From Fusarium oxysporum f. sp. lycopersici 4287 (Eukaryota; Ascomycota; Sordariomycetes; Hypocreales; Nectriaceae): a stretch of DNA of 64,000 nucleotides. The notes beneath the pieces were generated by a model. It was not told the origin of the DNA, made no database searches, and saw only the letters and a program-made list of their open reading frames with translations. The stretch lies in contig NW_017264849.1 in the NCBI RefSeq assembly GCF_000149955.1, positions 121,679 through 185,678 on the forward strand, read 5' to 3'. Shown in pieces: positions 48,247 to 60,551 of the stretch. A program made the translations under genes and the position numbers. The first letter of the stretch is position 1; each line of letters begins with the position of its first letter.

Positions 48247-50067
48247 ATGAACGCGACGGAGACTGCCGCAGCCAATCCAGGCTCAGCGACAGAGGCAATA
48301 AGCTACTTCAAAGTTCTCAGCCTCGTAGTTCTCCCCTTCATCGTGACATACGTCTTCACGTCCTTCGGCAACAAGGGCTATCAGCATGGCCAAAGCGCAC
48401 GAGAGCCCCCGAGGGTTCCGTACTGGATTCCATACGTAGGCAACACTATTGGCTTCGCTTTTGACACTGAGCGCTTTTTATCATCTATTCTGTAAGTTCT
48501 CCCGGACCGATAAGTTCTTCCTCCACTGATCTCCGGGTCCAGATCCAAATTCGGCAAAGTCCCGCTTCGTATCTTTGTTGGCGCAGAGCCGATGTACTTC
48601 ATCCCTCATGGCCAGCCTATCATTGAACTCTTCAAGGCGTCGCGACACTTGACTACCAAGTCTCTTGGTGTCATGACTGTCCGAGATGCGTTTGGCTTGC
48701 CAGAGTCTGATATGCCGATCTATGTTGATGAGGATTCTCAGTTTGGACATGTTGACCCATTGAAGAGATTTGACTTTGTTCAACATCGTGATTTACATGC
48801 TCTTTTGACAGGAGGGCCACTGAATTCAATGACTGCAAAGTTTGTTGAGGTCTACTCTGATATTATTGAGAAAGATACCAGGTTGAATGAGGACGATTGG
48901 ACTGAGGTCGATGATCTTTACGAGTGGCTCAAAAACAATCTTCTCCGCGCTGCAATAACTGCTCTATGCGGCGATAAGTTTCTTGAGATCTCACCAAACT
49001 TCCTTGAAGACTTTTGGTTGTTTGACTATCATCTTCCCAGCCTCTTCAAGCGGATGCCTCGATGGCTTGTTCCGAAGAGTTATGCGGCCAGAGACAAGTG
49101 CGTCGAGAGCATGCTGCGGTACCACGAGTACGGAAACCAGCTGTTTGACTTTACTGATGAAGACGGTGTCGTCAAGAAGGACTGGACATCGGAGTTTGGT
49201 ACACGGTTGATGAGTGCTAGACAGAAAATGTTCCAGAGCGTTGGGATGACCCCGCGAGGTGGCGCTGCTCTTGATCTAGGGCTCATGTGGGCGTAAGTCG
49301 AGTACTCTACGAACCCAAGGGCCCGGCTAATAATTTGCAGGGTAAATGCTAATGCCATTCCCGCGGGCATGTGGATCCTCCTTGATATATTGCTCGACAA
49401 GGACCTGAAAGACAGAGTAATGGCCGAGATGCAACCTTCATTCATCGACAAGTCTCTATCTTTCGACATTGATAAGCTCTGCTCCAGCCCCCTGATCAAT
49501 TCCATCTACCTCGAGACCTTACGTCTTCGCGTTGCTTCACCCGTTGGACGAACATCCATCATTCCTAATCTCAAATTCGGAAAATGGCAGTTCAAGAAAG
49601 GCGTCGGCATGCTATCTTCATCCTGGGTCGGCGGCCACGATCCCGATTTCTGGAATACCGGACATGTACAGCCTGGCGGAGTCGAAGAGCACCCCGTTGA
49701 ATCGTTCTGGGCAGAGAGATTTCTGGTCTACGAGAATGACCCAGCCAGCGGCCCAGTTCGACCAACCGCTTCTGCCGAAAAGCCTGCAAAGCGTACCTCA
49801 GAGGATGACCGTAAGGCGCGCTCTACTATTGATGGAACGCAGGGATATTGGTATCCTTATGGGGGCGGAACGAAAATGTGTCCTGGTCGATTCTTCGCCA
49901 AACAGGAACTCATAGCTGCTGTGGCGGTCGCTCTGCGTGCATTTGACATTGAACTTGTTGACCCTGAAGCGGCGAGTAAGGTTAGGCCCAATATGGATTA
50001 CTTTCCGTTTGGAACTATTCCTCCTAAGGGGAAGGTTGCTGCTCGGATTAGGAGGCGAAAGCTGTGA
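48247..50067 (+). CDS. cytochrome P450 monooxygenase
   Basis: A microsomal P450 of 573 residues. Exons are 48247-48491, 48543-49292 and 49341-50067. An N-terminal membrane anchor (FKVLSLVVLPFIVTYVF) is followed by the proline-rich hinge PPRVPYWIPYVGN. The helix-K motif ETLRLR and the haem-binding loop YPYGGGTKMCPGR with the axial cysteine are intact. The aromatic PYGGG loop and overall plan resemble the CYP7/CYP8-like fungal group acting on sterol- or lipid-like substrates; the exact family is uncertain. The ATG at 48247 is chosen because it leads directly into the anchor. It is followed by an oxidoreductase, a small membrane protein and an acetyltransferase, a possible tailoring set. Confidence 0.9.
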
Positions 50068-50407
50068 TATGGTTGAGCTTGGCTTTTGGTTGTAGTATGT
50101 CTCGACTAGATGCGACATTAACAGAAGAACATCATATGCTTGGATGTGGTAATTTCAGGGTCTGAATAGCATTTTTTGCCATATGTATATACCATCATGG
50201 TAGAATGACGACAGTGTCGTGCAATTGTACCCGCATTCTGATATCTTTAACTCCACTGTAAATTGTGTCACTGAGCGTCATAAACACAAATATGTCATTA
50301 CCTTTAGCTTTAATGCCTTGACTCATTGACCTGTGATTGTTTCATCCAAAACATAAATCCTTCATATTAAATAAGATTCCTGGTCACACTATTGCAAGAT
50401 AACCACT
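50068..50407. other. spacer, P450 / oxidoreductase
   Basis: 340 bp, the presumed promoter of the oxidoreductase. Nothing else seen. Confidence 0.5.
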
Positions 50408-51671
50408 ATGAAAGCTGTCGGAATCTCGAAATACGGCCCTGTCGACAACCTTCAATCACGAGAGGTACCGAAGCCCAGTAATCCAATCGGCCGACAGATT
50501 CTCGTCAAGTCAGTTTCCAATGTCACCGCTTCTCGGATTTAAAAGTGCTGATGTTCGTTAGAGTGAAAGCTTGTTCCGTGAATCCGATCGATCACAAAGT
50601 GCGATCTGGAACCTATGACGATGCGCCCGGTATTTCTACCCGCTCTCGCCATGCGGAGTATGACTGACGAACTGATAGACTACTATGAACACGTCCCAAA
50701 GGATTTTCACATCATCGGTTTCGACGGAGCCGGTGTGATTGAGCAAACAGGACCTGACTGCCAGCTCTTCAAAGTCGGCGATGAAGTTTCTTGGGTCGGC
50801 GCAACAACTGAACAGGGGAGTTATGCAGAGTACCAGCTCGTGAGCGAATTGGCCTGCGCGAAGAAACCGAAGAACCTCGATTTTGTTGATACTGCGAGCT
50901 ACGGTTTGACTTTCATGACGGCATATCAGTCGCTGTATCGGAGGATGGAGGTTAAGCCTGAAGAGCAGGCGGGTATTTTGATCGTGAGTACATAGCATCC
51001 GAGGAGATAGAGAAGTTAGCTGACAGGGACGTGTTCAACAAGATCAATGGTGGAGGTGGTGTTGGAAGTGCGGCTATTCAGCTTGCGAGAAGAGTTCTGA
51101 AGCTTCCGGTCGTGTAGCTACTGCATCGCGACCTGAGACGATCGACTCTTGCAAGCGGATGGGCGCTACTCATGTTATCAACCACCGGGGAGACCTTGTA
51201 AAGCAGATTGAAGAGCTGAATCTCGACGTTCCCATCAAGTAAGTCCTCTATGCTCCCTTCAATGACGATCTTCTTGCTTACAAGCATAGATACATCTATA
51301 TCATCGCCCGAACCGAGCAATATACTGAATCCGTCGCCAAAATCTGCGCACCATTCGGAAAGGTCTGCACCATCGTTCAGGCAGACGTGAGCCTCTACGG
51401 AACAGAATTCATGTCGAAGTCCTTGACATTTTCATGGGATTGGCTGGGCTCTGCTGCGTATCATAACACAGGCGTCGAAGATTATCATGAGATGCTAGGC
51501 ACTATTTCTCGTCTGATGGAAGACGGTACACTCTTCTCTACAGTTGGAACTCGTCTTAGGTTAACGCTTGAGGGGTTGAAGGAAGCGCATAAGAGTGTGG
51601 AGAGTAGTACTACAGTTGGGAAGATTGCGCTTGGTGTTGATGAGCCTGGGGAGGGTGAGCCGTTTGCTTAG
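50408..51671 (+). pseudogene. zinc-type (quinone) oxidoreductase, frameshifted
   Basis: A medium-chain reductase of the zeta-crystallin/ZADH kind. Exons are 50408-50508, 50562-50629, 50679-50983, 51043-51238 and 51290-51671. Family signs are VKACSVNPIDHKVRSG, GFDGAGVIEQTG, SYAEYQL, and the cofactor loop INGGGGVGSAAIQLAR. In exon 4 the frame breaks at 51112-51115: GTGT stands where GT would keep frame, so LKLPVV is followed by a stop instead of ATASRPETIDS, which continues in another frame to a normal end. With one GT the exons total 350 codons, the expected family length. Everything else is intact, so the lesion is recent or is an assembly error. As read, the protein would lack the C-terminal half of the NADPH domain. 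Confidence 0.75.
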
Positions 51672-52107
51672 CCTAGCGTCCTATACCAGCCAGCAAGTCA
51701 CCGACAGACTGCAACCGATTTCGTCAAGCCATAATTTGTCGTCGATAAATAAGCCTGCGCCCTCCATGATCAACCCCCGTTCAAGACAGATTTGGAGATT
51801 AACTGAAGCAACCAATTGTGTCATCATTTGCGTGAACTAGGCAGAATTAGGACCGTGGGAAATAATCCAAGGAGTAAAACATGCTCTTGCTTCGCTTTCA
51901 GCCTTGTAGGTGGCTATGCTAGATTGATTATAGCTTCTGGTTGGCTAGAGCAAGCCACGAGGCTCAGCTGCCCCTCCTGACAATTGACCGCGCTGCAAGA
52001 CTTCCGCTTTCATCTAGACCCGTTAATCACGCTCTTCAATTTCTCTCCTCTAGTACCTAAAAGCACTTGTCTTCTACCGGGAGTCTTCTAGAAAACTGTG
52101 TATCTCA
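51672..52107. other. intergenic, no gene seen
   Basis: 436 bp between the oxidoreductase and a small membrane protein gene. Nothing recognised. Confidence 0.5.
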
Positions 52108-52758
52108 ATGCCAACAGACGACGAACCTAGGACGAGCCAAGATTTGGCGCCTCTGCCGCGAGACGTCGAGCTGGGGCCGGCTGACCATCAATCCGAGTCC
52201 CGGACCCGAGGTCTCAAAATACTATTTCAAAAGTACTTCTTATCTCTCTGTGGTTGGATCCTTGCTCTTGTCAGCACAGCTGTGTCAATTGCCGCTCTTC
52301 TTCCAGCTTTCCGTGGCCTGCTGCTCTCAGACAAACAGCTCAGACTCGCCGAGTGGTCAGCCCTGAAGGACTACCTAGATCAGTGCAAAGAAGACTCCGT
52401 AAGTGGCTCATCCACTATCAAAGGTATCAGCCCTTCTAATTTTATCCGATAGAAAACTGGGCACATCTCTGAAGAATGCGAGGCGGCCTTGACAAAATCG
52501 TTGCCACCTCCTCCAGGGTTGTCCTATAGCGATAATCTCGACCTTGGTTCTTGGGGAATTTCCTATAGGTCTGTTGGTTTAGAGGTAAAATATATTGAAA
52601 CACTGAATTTCATGGTTATATGTCTACCATGGAGTGTTGTTATGGTCTGTTGGTTGTATCGCACGTGGCGACGGACTCGATCAAGGCATCCTGACAAATA
52701 TGCATCTGTGACGAAATCTCGAGAACGACCAACTAGGACATCGTTGAAAACATCCTAA
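52108..52758 (+). CDS. hypothetical two-helix membrane protein
   Basis: An unrecognised protein of 198 residues from two exons, 52108-52398 and 52453-52758 (donor GTAAGT, acceptor GATAG, phase 0). A polar, acidic N-terminus of about 45 residues precedes a first helix (FLSLCGWILALVSTAVSIAA). A charged loop contains two cysteines (QCKED, EECEA) and a proline-rich bit (LPPPPG), and a second helix (FMVICLPWSVVMVCWLY) is followed by a very basic tail (RTWRRTRSRH). Both ends are therefore probably cytosolic. No family is known to me. It sits between an oxidoreductase and an acetyltransferase gene. Confidence 0.6.
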
Positions 52759-52949
52759 GACAAAAACAGGTTACAGGTGTATTCTTTTAGATTTCTTTGG
52801 GGCTCTGATCCAATAATAGGTGGCTAGTGTAGGCGACATAGCACTAGGTATATTGAGTATAAACATTGAATCGCTGACAAGTGGTATCGTTCTATATCCG
52901 CGATGAGACTAATCTCCTGCACTGACACCAACAATCGACCTCGTTATCC

Positions 52950-54551
52950 TCAGCTCGACATCTCAACCGCCCCAAATCTGATACTGCCCGTATTCCCCAA
53001 CTCATTCAGCCAACCTTCAACATCAGAACTCACACCCAAAGCCAACTCCTCCTCAACAACCCCATCTTGCCAGGTATTCGTCATGGCTAAATCTCCGCCC
53101 TTAGCAGAGATGACACTGAAAGTCAAGGCCGATCCAAACGTCGGCGCAGTCTGAGTAAACGTAGCACTCTCAATAGCCCAGTTATCGCCCTCACCCTCCG
53201 CCTTGCCCTGTATGACACCAAGGTTGCTGATCTCCCATGAATACAATCGCGGTTTGCCATGGTCTTTGAGGAAAGACTGCCAGTCTTTGACGAACTTGGC
53301 CAGCCCGATATGATCATTCTTGGTACCCAAGTCCAGCTTTGCAGATAGCCCGTCTCGGATAGCTTTCGCGGACGACCAAACTGTAGCTTCCAGACCTGTG
53401 CTCATATCTCGCTGTGTTTCAGCCTCGTTAATTTGTTCCCGAAACTTGGCGACAAGATCCTCGTCAAACGTAAACGGCCAGTATGCCACGCTGTTGATCG
53501 CCGTCTTATTCAAATCGATGCTGGGATGTCCTGGCTTCTGGAATTGTCTCAGGCAAACAGGAGTACCGCATAAGAACGCAGAAGCTTTGATCTCAGCAAG
53601 TCTTTTCGCCATCGATACCGCAATGAGCGCATGCATAAGCCCCGTCAAAGTGGTGCCGTGCTGACGACAGGCGTCTAATACAGGCTTTAGTCCGTTTTTC
53701 GCAACTTTCATCGTCACCAGGTTTGTCTTTGATGGTTCTGTAGGTATTGGTGCCCAAGTTGCCATGTGCGGTAGTTCCTTCGCTTTCATCGAAGCGATAA
53801 CGTCGCGCCCGATTTCACCGACAATGTAATGTAGCGAGACGGGTAGCTTGATCAAGTGATGCAATGGAGGCGTGAGCTCGGTGTTTGGGACCTCAAAGAC
53901 GCGGTCTTTGATAATGACAGCATTGTCGTCTGGTGTATTGAGACAAGTGAAAAGACTGTCTTGGAAGACTTTTCCGCTTTTCCCATCCGCCGCTGTATGC
54001 TCCCAAGCAAAAATAACATCGATGAAGTTGGAATCGGTAGGCTGAAGTATCGTGGCTCGCCACCCGGGTCGTGTTTCGAGATTCGTATAGGGCTCATTGA
54101 CTTGCCATTCTAAGGTAGCATGGAGCATCGATTCGTAGGTTTTTTGGTCAGAGACTGTCCGCCATTCTACGTGATTATTCAAGTCGATCTGATCGAGCCG
54201 TACCCAGTATTGCTTCTTAGAGTCCGCGTTAATTCGTCCAACCGTGAACAGCGGATGCTGCAGGATAGCGCGGGCGAAAGCATTCTCAACAAGCTTCTGG
54301 AATGATGCAGCATCCGAGGTGAGGAGTGCTTCGGGAATACGATAACGACATGATATCGCACAACCGATAATTGCTCCCAATGAATAGTGGGCAGCTTGGA
54401 AACATTCGCTGCAAAGCATTAGCTCAACCTTTGAGACTGCGGGATGGTGTAGCACTCACACAGGGCTGAGCTTCCTCAACACCTTGTCCTTGTCGTTTAG
54501 ACTTCTGGCGCTCTTCTTGCTACGAAGGCGGTCGATCATGTTTGACGACAT
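52950..54551 (-). CDS. alcohol O-acetyltransferase-like protein
   Basis: A CoA-dependent acyltransferase of the fungal AATase (ATF1-like) superfamily, predicted 516 residues. Exons are 54551-54460 and 54408-52950 (donor GTGAGT, branch GAGCTAATG, acceptor TTGCAG). The catalytic HxxxD motif is present as WEHTAADGKSG (about residue 170). Upstream are the substrate-tunnel stretch FARAILQHPLFTVG, and near the C-terminus SWEISNLGVIQG, matching the usual second half. It would esterify an alcohol or hydroxylated metabolite with acetyl-CoA, often associated with lipid droplets or the ER in yeast. It ends 190 bp from the convergent membrane-protein gene. Substrate unknown; a role in modifying a P450 product is only a guess. 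Confidence 0.85.
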
Positions 54552-54674
54552 AGTGCAGCTGTAACCCTCGGCAGATGAGAGAAAGTTAAAGTCTGTATAG
54601 ACCAGCGAACTAAGGGTTTAACTATGAATATTCAGAAGCATGAACACAACAATTTTATACAAAGTTTATAAAAT

Positions 54675-55651
54675 NNNNNNNNNNNNNNNNNNNNNNNNNN
54701 NNNNNNNNNNNNNNNNNNNNNNNNNNNNNNNNNNNNNNNNNNNNNNNNNNNNNNNNNNNNNNNNNNNNNNNNNNNNNNNNNNNNNNNNNNNNNNNNNNNN
54801 NNNNNNNNNNNNNNNNNNNNNNNNNNNNNNNNNNNNNNNNNNNNNNNNNNNNNNNNNNNNNNNNNNNNNNNNNNNNNNNNNNNNNNNNNNNNNNNNNNNN
54901 NNNNNNNNNNNNNNNNNNNNNNNNNNNNNNNNNNNNNNNNNNNNNNNNNNNNNNNNNNNNNNNNNNNNNNNNNNNNNNNNNNNNNNNNNNNNNNNNNNNN
55001 NNNNNNNNNNNNNNNNNNNNNNNNNNNNNNNNNNNNNNNNNNNNNNNNNNNNNNNNNNNNNNNNNNNNNNNNNNNNNNNNNNNNNNNNNNNNNNNNNNNN
55101 NNNNNNNNNNNNNNNNNNNNNNNNNNNNNNNNNNNNNNNNNNNNNNNNNNNNNNNNNNNNNNNNNNNNNNNNNNNNNNNNNNNNNNNNNNNNNNNNNNNN
55201 NNNNNNNNNNNNNNNNNNNNNNNNNNNNNNNNNNNNNNNNNNNNNNNNNNNNNNNNNNNNNNNNNNNNNNNNNNNNNNNNNNNNNNNNNNNNNNNNNNNN
55301 NNNNNNNNNNNNNNNNNNNNNNNNNNNNNNNNNNNNNNNNNNNNNNNNNNNNNNNNNNNNNNNNNNNNNNNNNNNNNNNNNNNNNNNNNNNNNNNNNNNN
55401 NNNNNNNNNNNNNNNNNNNNNNNNNNNNNNNNNNNNNNNNNNNNNNNNNNNNNNNNNNNNNNNNNNNNNNNNNNNNNNNNNNNNNNNNNNNNNNNNNNNN
55501 NNNNNNNNNNNNNNNNNNNNNNNNNNNNNNNNNNNNNNNNNNNNNNNNNNNNNNNNNNNNNNNNNNNNNNNNNNNNNNNNNNNNNNNNNNNNNNNNNNNN
55601 NNNNNNNNNNNNNNNNNNNNNNNNNNNNNNNNNNNNNNNNNNNNNNNNNNN
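54675..55651. other. assembly gap (977 N)
   Basis: Run of N between the acetyltransferase promoter and the CorA-like gene's 3' end. A small gene could be hidden here. Confidence 0.95.
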
Positions 55652-55705
55652 TGGCATGTCCTTCGTTTTGTTGCTCCCGCCTCTTTGTGTGTTTCCTTGG
55701 CAGTT

Positions 55706-58700
55706 TTATCGCCCCAGTTTCTTAATCTTGTTCCAAGGCCACAAAACCCATTCGGGGTATGTCTTGATAACCAACTTAGCGCCTTCCTCCAACCTCTCCG
55801 AGAGCAACAGTAGTATGAAAGTCGTAGCCAGAGCCGTGAAGGCTGTGACTACCATCTTCCACAGTGTATGACCAGCGGGTGCATTACTCATACTGAATAT
55901 AACGGTAGCGAAACCAAGGGGTAGGAATACAACAGTGACGTACGTAAATCGTTTAATGTCATCTGCACGGCGCTGCTCGAGATCGTTTCGGAGACTCTCA
56001 AGTCTTCTGGTCAGGCTTTCGTTGTAGCTAGATATGCTCGTGTGGCTGCGCCGTAGATCCTGCAACGTGTGGTCGTTTTGGACGTTCAATTTGGAGATAA
56101 TACTGCGATACCTGATTTCGTCATTGAAGGTCCATCGTGGCCGCTCGGTCCGGCGTTCATGTTCCCGGTTAAGCCACAGCTCAATCTTGGCAAAGTTCTC
56201 TGTCATATCCTGGTCGACCTTCTGTAGCATTCGCTGATAACGCTGACAGCGGTCGCTGGTCTTTTGGAAAGTATCGAAGTCCAGACCCTCAAACGTAGCC
56301 TCGTCTTCGTCGAATGGTGAAGTCATGTGCTGGGGTTCAATTTCTGATGTGTTCTTCCAAACGTCGGATTTTACCTTTTCAAGGATCTTGAGTGTGTAGT
56401 CCTTCATCTGATCAATCATCCTTTGAAACAAAAGCAGCTCAAGAACTCTTCGCTAACGCCAAGGGGCCTTCCGTTCGTTCGATAAATTGAGGACATGTCT
56501 TTCGGGGGGCTCTAGATTCTGAAGTATTTGCTTAACCTGCTTGTTGACTTTCTCTTCTGACCAGCGTTCTTGTGGATTGCTGTCTAGAAAGTGACAAGTC
56601 CAGTATCGGTCGAAGAGGTCGCCATCAAACCTAAAGCCCATGGCCACCTTGCCAAGTTTGACATAATTTCTATCCACAGTCAAAGGCGGATCGTTCATCA
56701 GGCCTGTTGTAGGAGCGCTGTCTGGGTCATCATTGCCCTCTTTGTCCTCCGGGTGCTCTGGGTCTAAAACATGGAAGGACAAATGAAATTCTGTTGTCCA
56801 CAAGTTGCCTTCTATTTCTGTGTGCTCATAAAAGTAGTTGTCGTACTCATTATGTCTGCGTAAGAAGAATAAAAGATGTCCAAATTCCTGTAGACTCTGG
56901 GGAAGTAGGAGGGTGAGCCGGGGANNNNNNNNNNNNNNNNNNNNNNNNNNNNNNNNNNNNNNNNNNNNNNNNNNNNNNNNNNNNNNNNNNNNNNNNNNNN
57001 NNNNNNNNNNNNNNNNNNNNNNNNGATATGAACTCGCTCAGGCTCTCCAGCTGTGGAGGTTCTTTCTTTCCGGCTTTGGATCTGTTAACGTCGATGATGA
57101 CGCCTTTTAGGATGCTTTTGCTTTTCAAGTTGTTGAAGATGCGGTAATAGAAGTCTTGAAAGATGCCCAATTCAAAAGTTGAGCACGGTTCCCCAAAGAA
57201 GTGAGGCACATTATATAACCATTCATCGGATAGCTGAACAATATTTGTCTGATCGACGACATGGTTCCATGGAAAGTTGGACGCCATATGCTCGGCCCTT
57301 GAGTGATGAAGGACCCTTGTACTTTTTTTTATTTTCCATAAGGTCCCTAAACGCTATCCAAAACTCGGGATCCTCTGTTGTCATGGGTGTCGACTTGGGC
57401 TGTTGAGACGGACTTGTAGTCTGCGCTTTTGCTGAAGACTGCATAAACTTCCAAAGTGTAAAGGGAACCTCAAATGTGTTTGCCCAGTACTGGTCCCGTT
57501 TCAGCTCATCTTCATAGATGAGTGGCTCACCATTGAGGTCTAGTTGTCCGGGGAACAGGCCATTATGCCACGCGCTGTCCAGTAGAACAGTAATTGCTCG
57601 CTTGTACATTTCCTCTGGTGAGAGTGAGTTCATACACCTCCCTTTCTGGGCCATAGCAATTGATAGGGCGAACCTCACTGGCTCATCCCAAGCAGTGTCA
57701 TCATTGTCATCGTGAAGAGGCTGACAGTCTATGAGGTTCTTCCAAATGTCAATCTTGTTGTGCCACGCGTCCCCTGCTGAGTCTATCCCTGACTTATCAA
57801 AGAATCCAGAATCCATGGCATGGAATAGTGACGTGTCCTTTGTGCGAAGGAGGAAACGAATGTGGCCTGGGCTTCGGGATACTGAGAGCATACGCTTCTT
57901 TGAGACAGGGTTCTCAGCAGTGAAACGTTTCAGAATCTGATTTTGAGTCTTGCTAGACGAGTAGTGTCTCTGCTCTGATTTCCCCGCGGACTGCGCCCCG
58001 TTGTCGCCATTACCTTCCTTTTTTGGGGTGATATCAGCACATAGATACGACTTGAGTTCCAGAGATTCAGCCGACTTGATCGCTCGCCTTGATAAGCTCC
58101 AAAGCGTAGACAAAAGTGATTTCTACGGGTTGGACTTTTTCTTCATCACTGTTTGCGACGGTGTAGGTCTCTGCTTCACTCGATTCATTGAGCTTCTTGA
58201 ATTTGACACTTGTCTTGCCGACATAAGCTGAGATAAAGAGAGCTACATGCTCGTCAAATTCGTTGTTTAGCTTGTGCCATCGCTTGATACATTTTGCATC
58301 GTGCAGAAGCTTTGTGTCGTAGGAGCCATCCTTCCAGTCAGCGCTGTTAAACGTGTTGTTGATGTCGGCGAACTCGAGCTGACGAATGAGTAAGTCAGTC
58401 ATCAGTGCTATCTCCGGTAGACCGTGACGGAAGGTAAAAGTCTGGTGGATGACGGATTCAGAAACAAAGTATTGAACGCCATCAGTTTCTGGGTCTTTGC
58501 TGATATTGAAGAATGGCCAGCGTTCATCTTTAAATCCTACTGAAGCGATCTGTGCTCCAGAGCCAAGCCACTTCCGGTCGGGGAAGAACCCTATGGTGTG
58601 GTTGGGATCATCAATAGAGGAAAGAAACGGAGTAATTCGATCAACAACAGCGTATGGATGAGGAATAGAGGAATGGTCCACGCAGTAACCGTATGAAAGG

Positions 58701-58807
58701 CCGGGGAAATGTTGACTCATTCGCAAAAGCCGACCTGAGGGGCTGACAGTAGCTGTCGTGACATTATCCCCAAAGGAATAGGTACATGGTCGGTTTGGCG
58801 TTTCCAT
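55706..58807 (-). pseudogene. CorA-like membrane protein, multiply disrupted
   Basis: A large single-exon gene of about 1,000 codons, readable in pieces. It starts METPNRPCTYSFGD at 58807. The frame shifts at 58071-58072 (apparent extra G on the coding strand, before SAESLELKSYL) and again at 57296-57298 (GGG for GG, before EHMASNFPW). It crosses an N-run at 56925-57024 and then meets an in-frame TAG at 56453-56455, after which the same frame continues RRVLELLLFQRMIDQMKDY. That stop would be CAG by one C-to-T change. The C-terminal part is CorA-like: a long helical stalk, then two membrane helices (TYVTVVFLPLGFATVIFSMS and VVTAFTALATTFILLLLS). The usual GMN loop is replaced by FSMSN. Fungal proteins of this plan are often called CorA-like Mg2+ transporters, but the altered loop argues against normal transport. 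With two shifts and a stop it is very probably a pseudogene. Confidence 0.75.
56925..57024. other. assembly gap (100 N)
   Basis: A run of exactly 100 N inside the CorA-like gene; probably an arbitrary gap size, so frame across it cannot be trusted. Confidence 0.95.
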
Positions 58808-60341
58808 GAAGAAGAGCTCAGAGATGAAGTAAATCGCGAAATAGTAGAGTAGTAGTAACCAGAAGACTTGGACACGTCAAGATGTTTCTCCAAAGAGAAG
58901 AAAAGGAATGGAGAGAGGAAATATGGGATAGATATAGCCGCTATCTGATGATCTGACCGGGTATTTTTCAGCCGTACGAGAACTTTACCCAAACATGATT
59001 TGGTATCAAAGTGCAAATATTGGATGCCAAGTATGCAAGGTTCAGCTTTGTATGCACGCATGCTCAAGTTATCACAGCCGACCTGTCTCAACCTCGACTT
59101 TCAAATAAATCGAGGATAAGAAACGCTCATGATAAGTATTAGTTCCGGCATTTTTAGTTGATCATGACCATGAAACCCGTGAGGGGGCTTTCATGAGCCA
59201 ATCGTTCACGATGTTTTGTTATCGCGCTGCGGCATCAGGTACACCGATGCATGAGATCCCCGCACTGCCAACTTCAGCTGATGACGATCTGGTAGGTGAT
59301 TGGATCCGTCTGCTTAAATATTTACTTGGCTGCTGGCCTCAGAGGCTGGAACAACCAAAGGGTTGAAAGACCTGGCCAGCTGAAAGAAAGTACCGAGAGG
59401 TCCCAGAAATGGGTGAACAAGTTCCGATATAGTGACTGGTATCTTTTTTACATCCCAGTAAGCTTATGCTTTTCGGCCCTTTCCTTCCCAAGCCGAGGCC
59501 GGTTAAGAGAACTTTCTGTACCTCTCCCCTCAATCAAAGTGTATAACTTTACGGTGAACAGTGATTCGTTTACTTGATCCAGACCGTCACTTTCACAGAA
59601 CTCAATGAACTCGCATTTCTCGTTCAGATATTCAGTCTTCGTTCGTAACGAGCCGCAAAGCTTTCTGAAATTGCCGTATGCCGTGGAGACTGAGTGGCAA
59701 TTGTTATAGGTCACATCCTTTCCTCTCTTGATGGGCCCTTTATCAACCTTCGCTGTTGAGACAAACCCACAGTCATCAGCAGTTAGTTGTAGGATTTTAA
59801 TACTTCTGAGAGCACATATACTTCATGTGCAGGAGGAACCTTGTCTGGAAGATTTGCCCTGGCGGCTTTAGGGCAAAGCTGGAGAGTGGATAAGATGCGA
59901 CAGAGCAGAAGCGAAGGACCTGGAGATTGCTCTCTAACTGCCCAAAAGGCCGGGATGGATTTCTCAAATCTTGTCTTACTAACAGCATGATTTTCCCACA
60001 TCTCTACCTTGGATCCATTCCCGCTTATGCTTTAGTTAACAGTGATATGAATTCTCATCCTCGGTCGCCGGAGGTACGTCATTATAGTTCACAGTGCTAC
60101 CCTCTTTACAACCATTTAGATACACTTTTAATGATCGTATGTACATATGACACCTTTAAGAGATTGTAAATAAGATATATGGCCTGCGCGACCAGAATGA
60201 GCAGGCACCTTGCAGAGTATAAATAAGTAGTTTCTTACTATGATCAATCTCCATTCTATATAATTACAAACTCATGAAAGACACCAGAAACATCAGTCGG
60301 AGGTTTAAGACGCTAGTGACTAGAGAAGCTATATAAACACC
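58808..60341. other. 1.5-kb gene-poor stretch
   Basis: No supported gene. Open frames of 60-90 codons at 59296-59714 on both strands show no features. Confidence 0.45.
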
Positions 60342-60551
60342 ATGTGCATTATGTATCCGCAGGATGGAAAGTGCGTATGCGGCGCTATATGCATATTCCC
60401 CGCAGAATGGAAGACCTGCGATAAAGGCAAGAATCTTGCGAATTCGGGGAAGTGTCCTGCATTTAAAAGAGGATCAACTAATAACGTTCCATGGGAATGC
60501 ATGAAATGCAAAAAGGCTAAGCAAAAGAAGGAGCAAGGGACTGGGTTATAA
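60342..60551 (+). CDS. possible small cysteine-rich protein
   Basis: A 69-codon frame from MCIMYPQDGKCVCG. It has eight cysteines (2, 11, 13, 17, 26, 38, 53, 56) including CVCGAIC and CMKC pairs and a lysine-rich end (KCKKAKQKKEQ). This density and the CxC/CxxC spacing could bind zinc, and similar tiny cysteine-rich proteins are common in Fusarium-like genomes. There is no signal peptide, so it would be intracellular. A TATATAA sequence at about 60330 is too near the ATG to be its TATA box, which weakens the start. It may be a gene fragment. Confidence 0.35.
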   Translation: MCIMYPQDGKCVCGAICIFPAEWKTCDKGKNLANSGKCPAFKRGSTNNVPWECMKCKKAKQKKEQGTGL

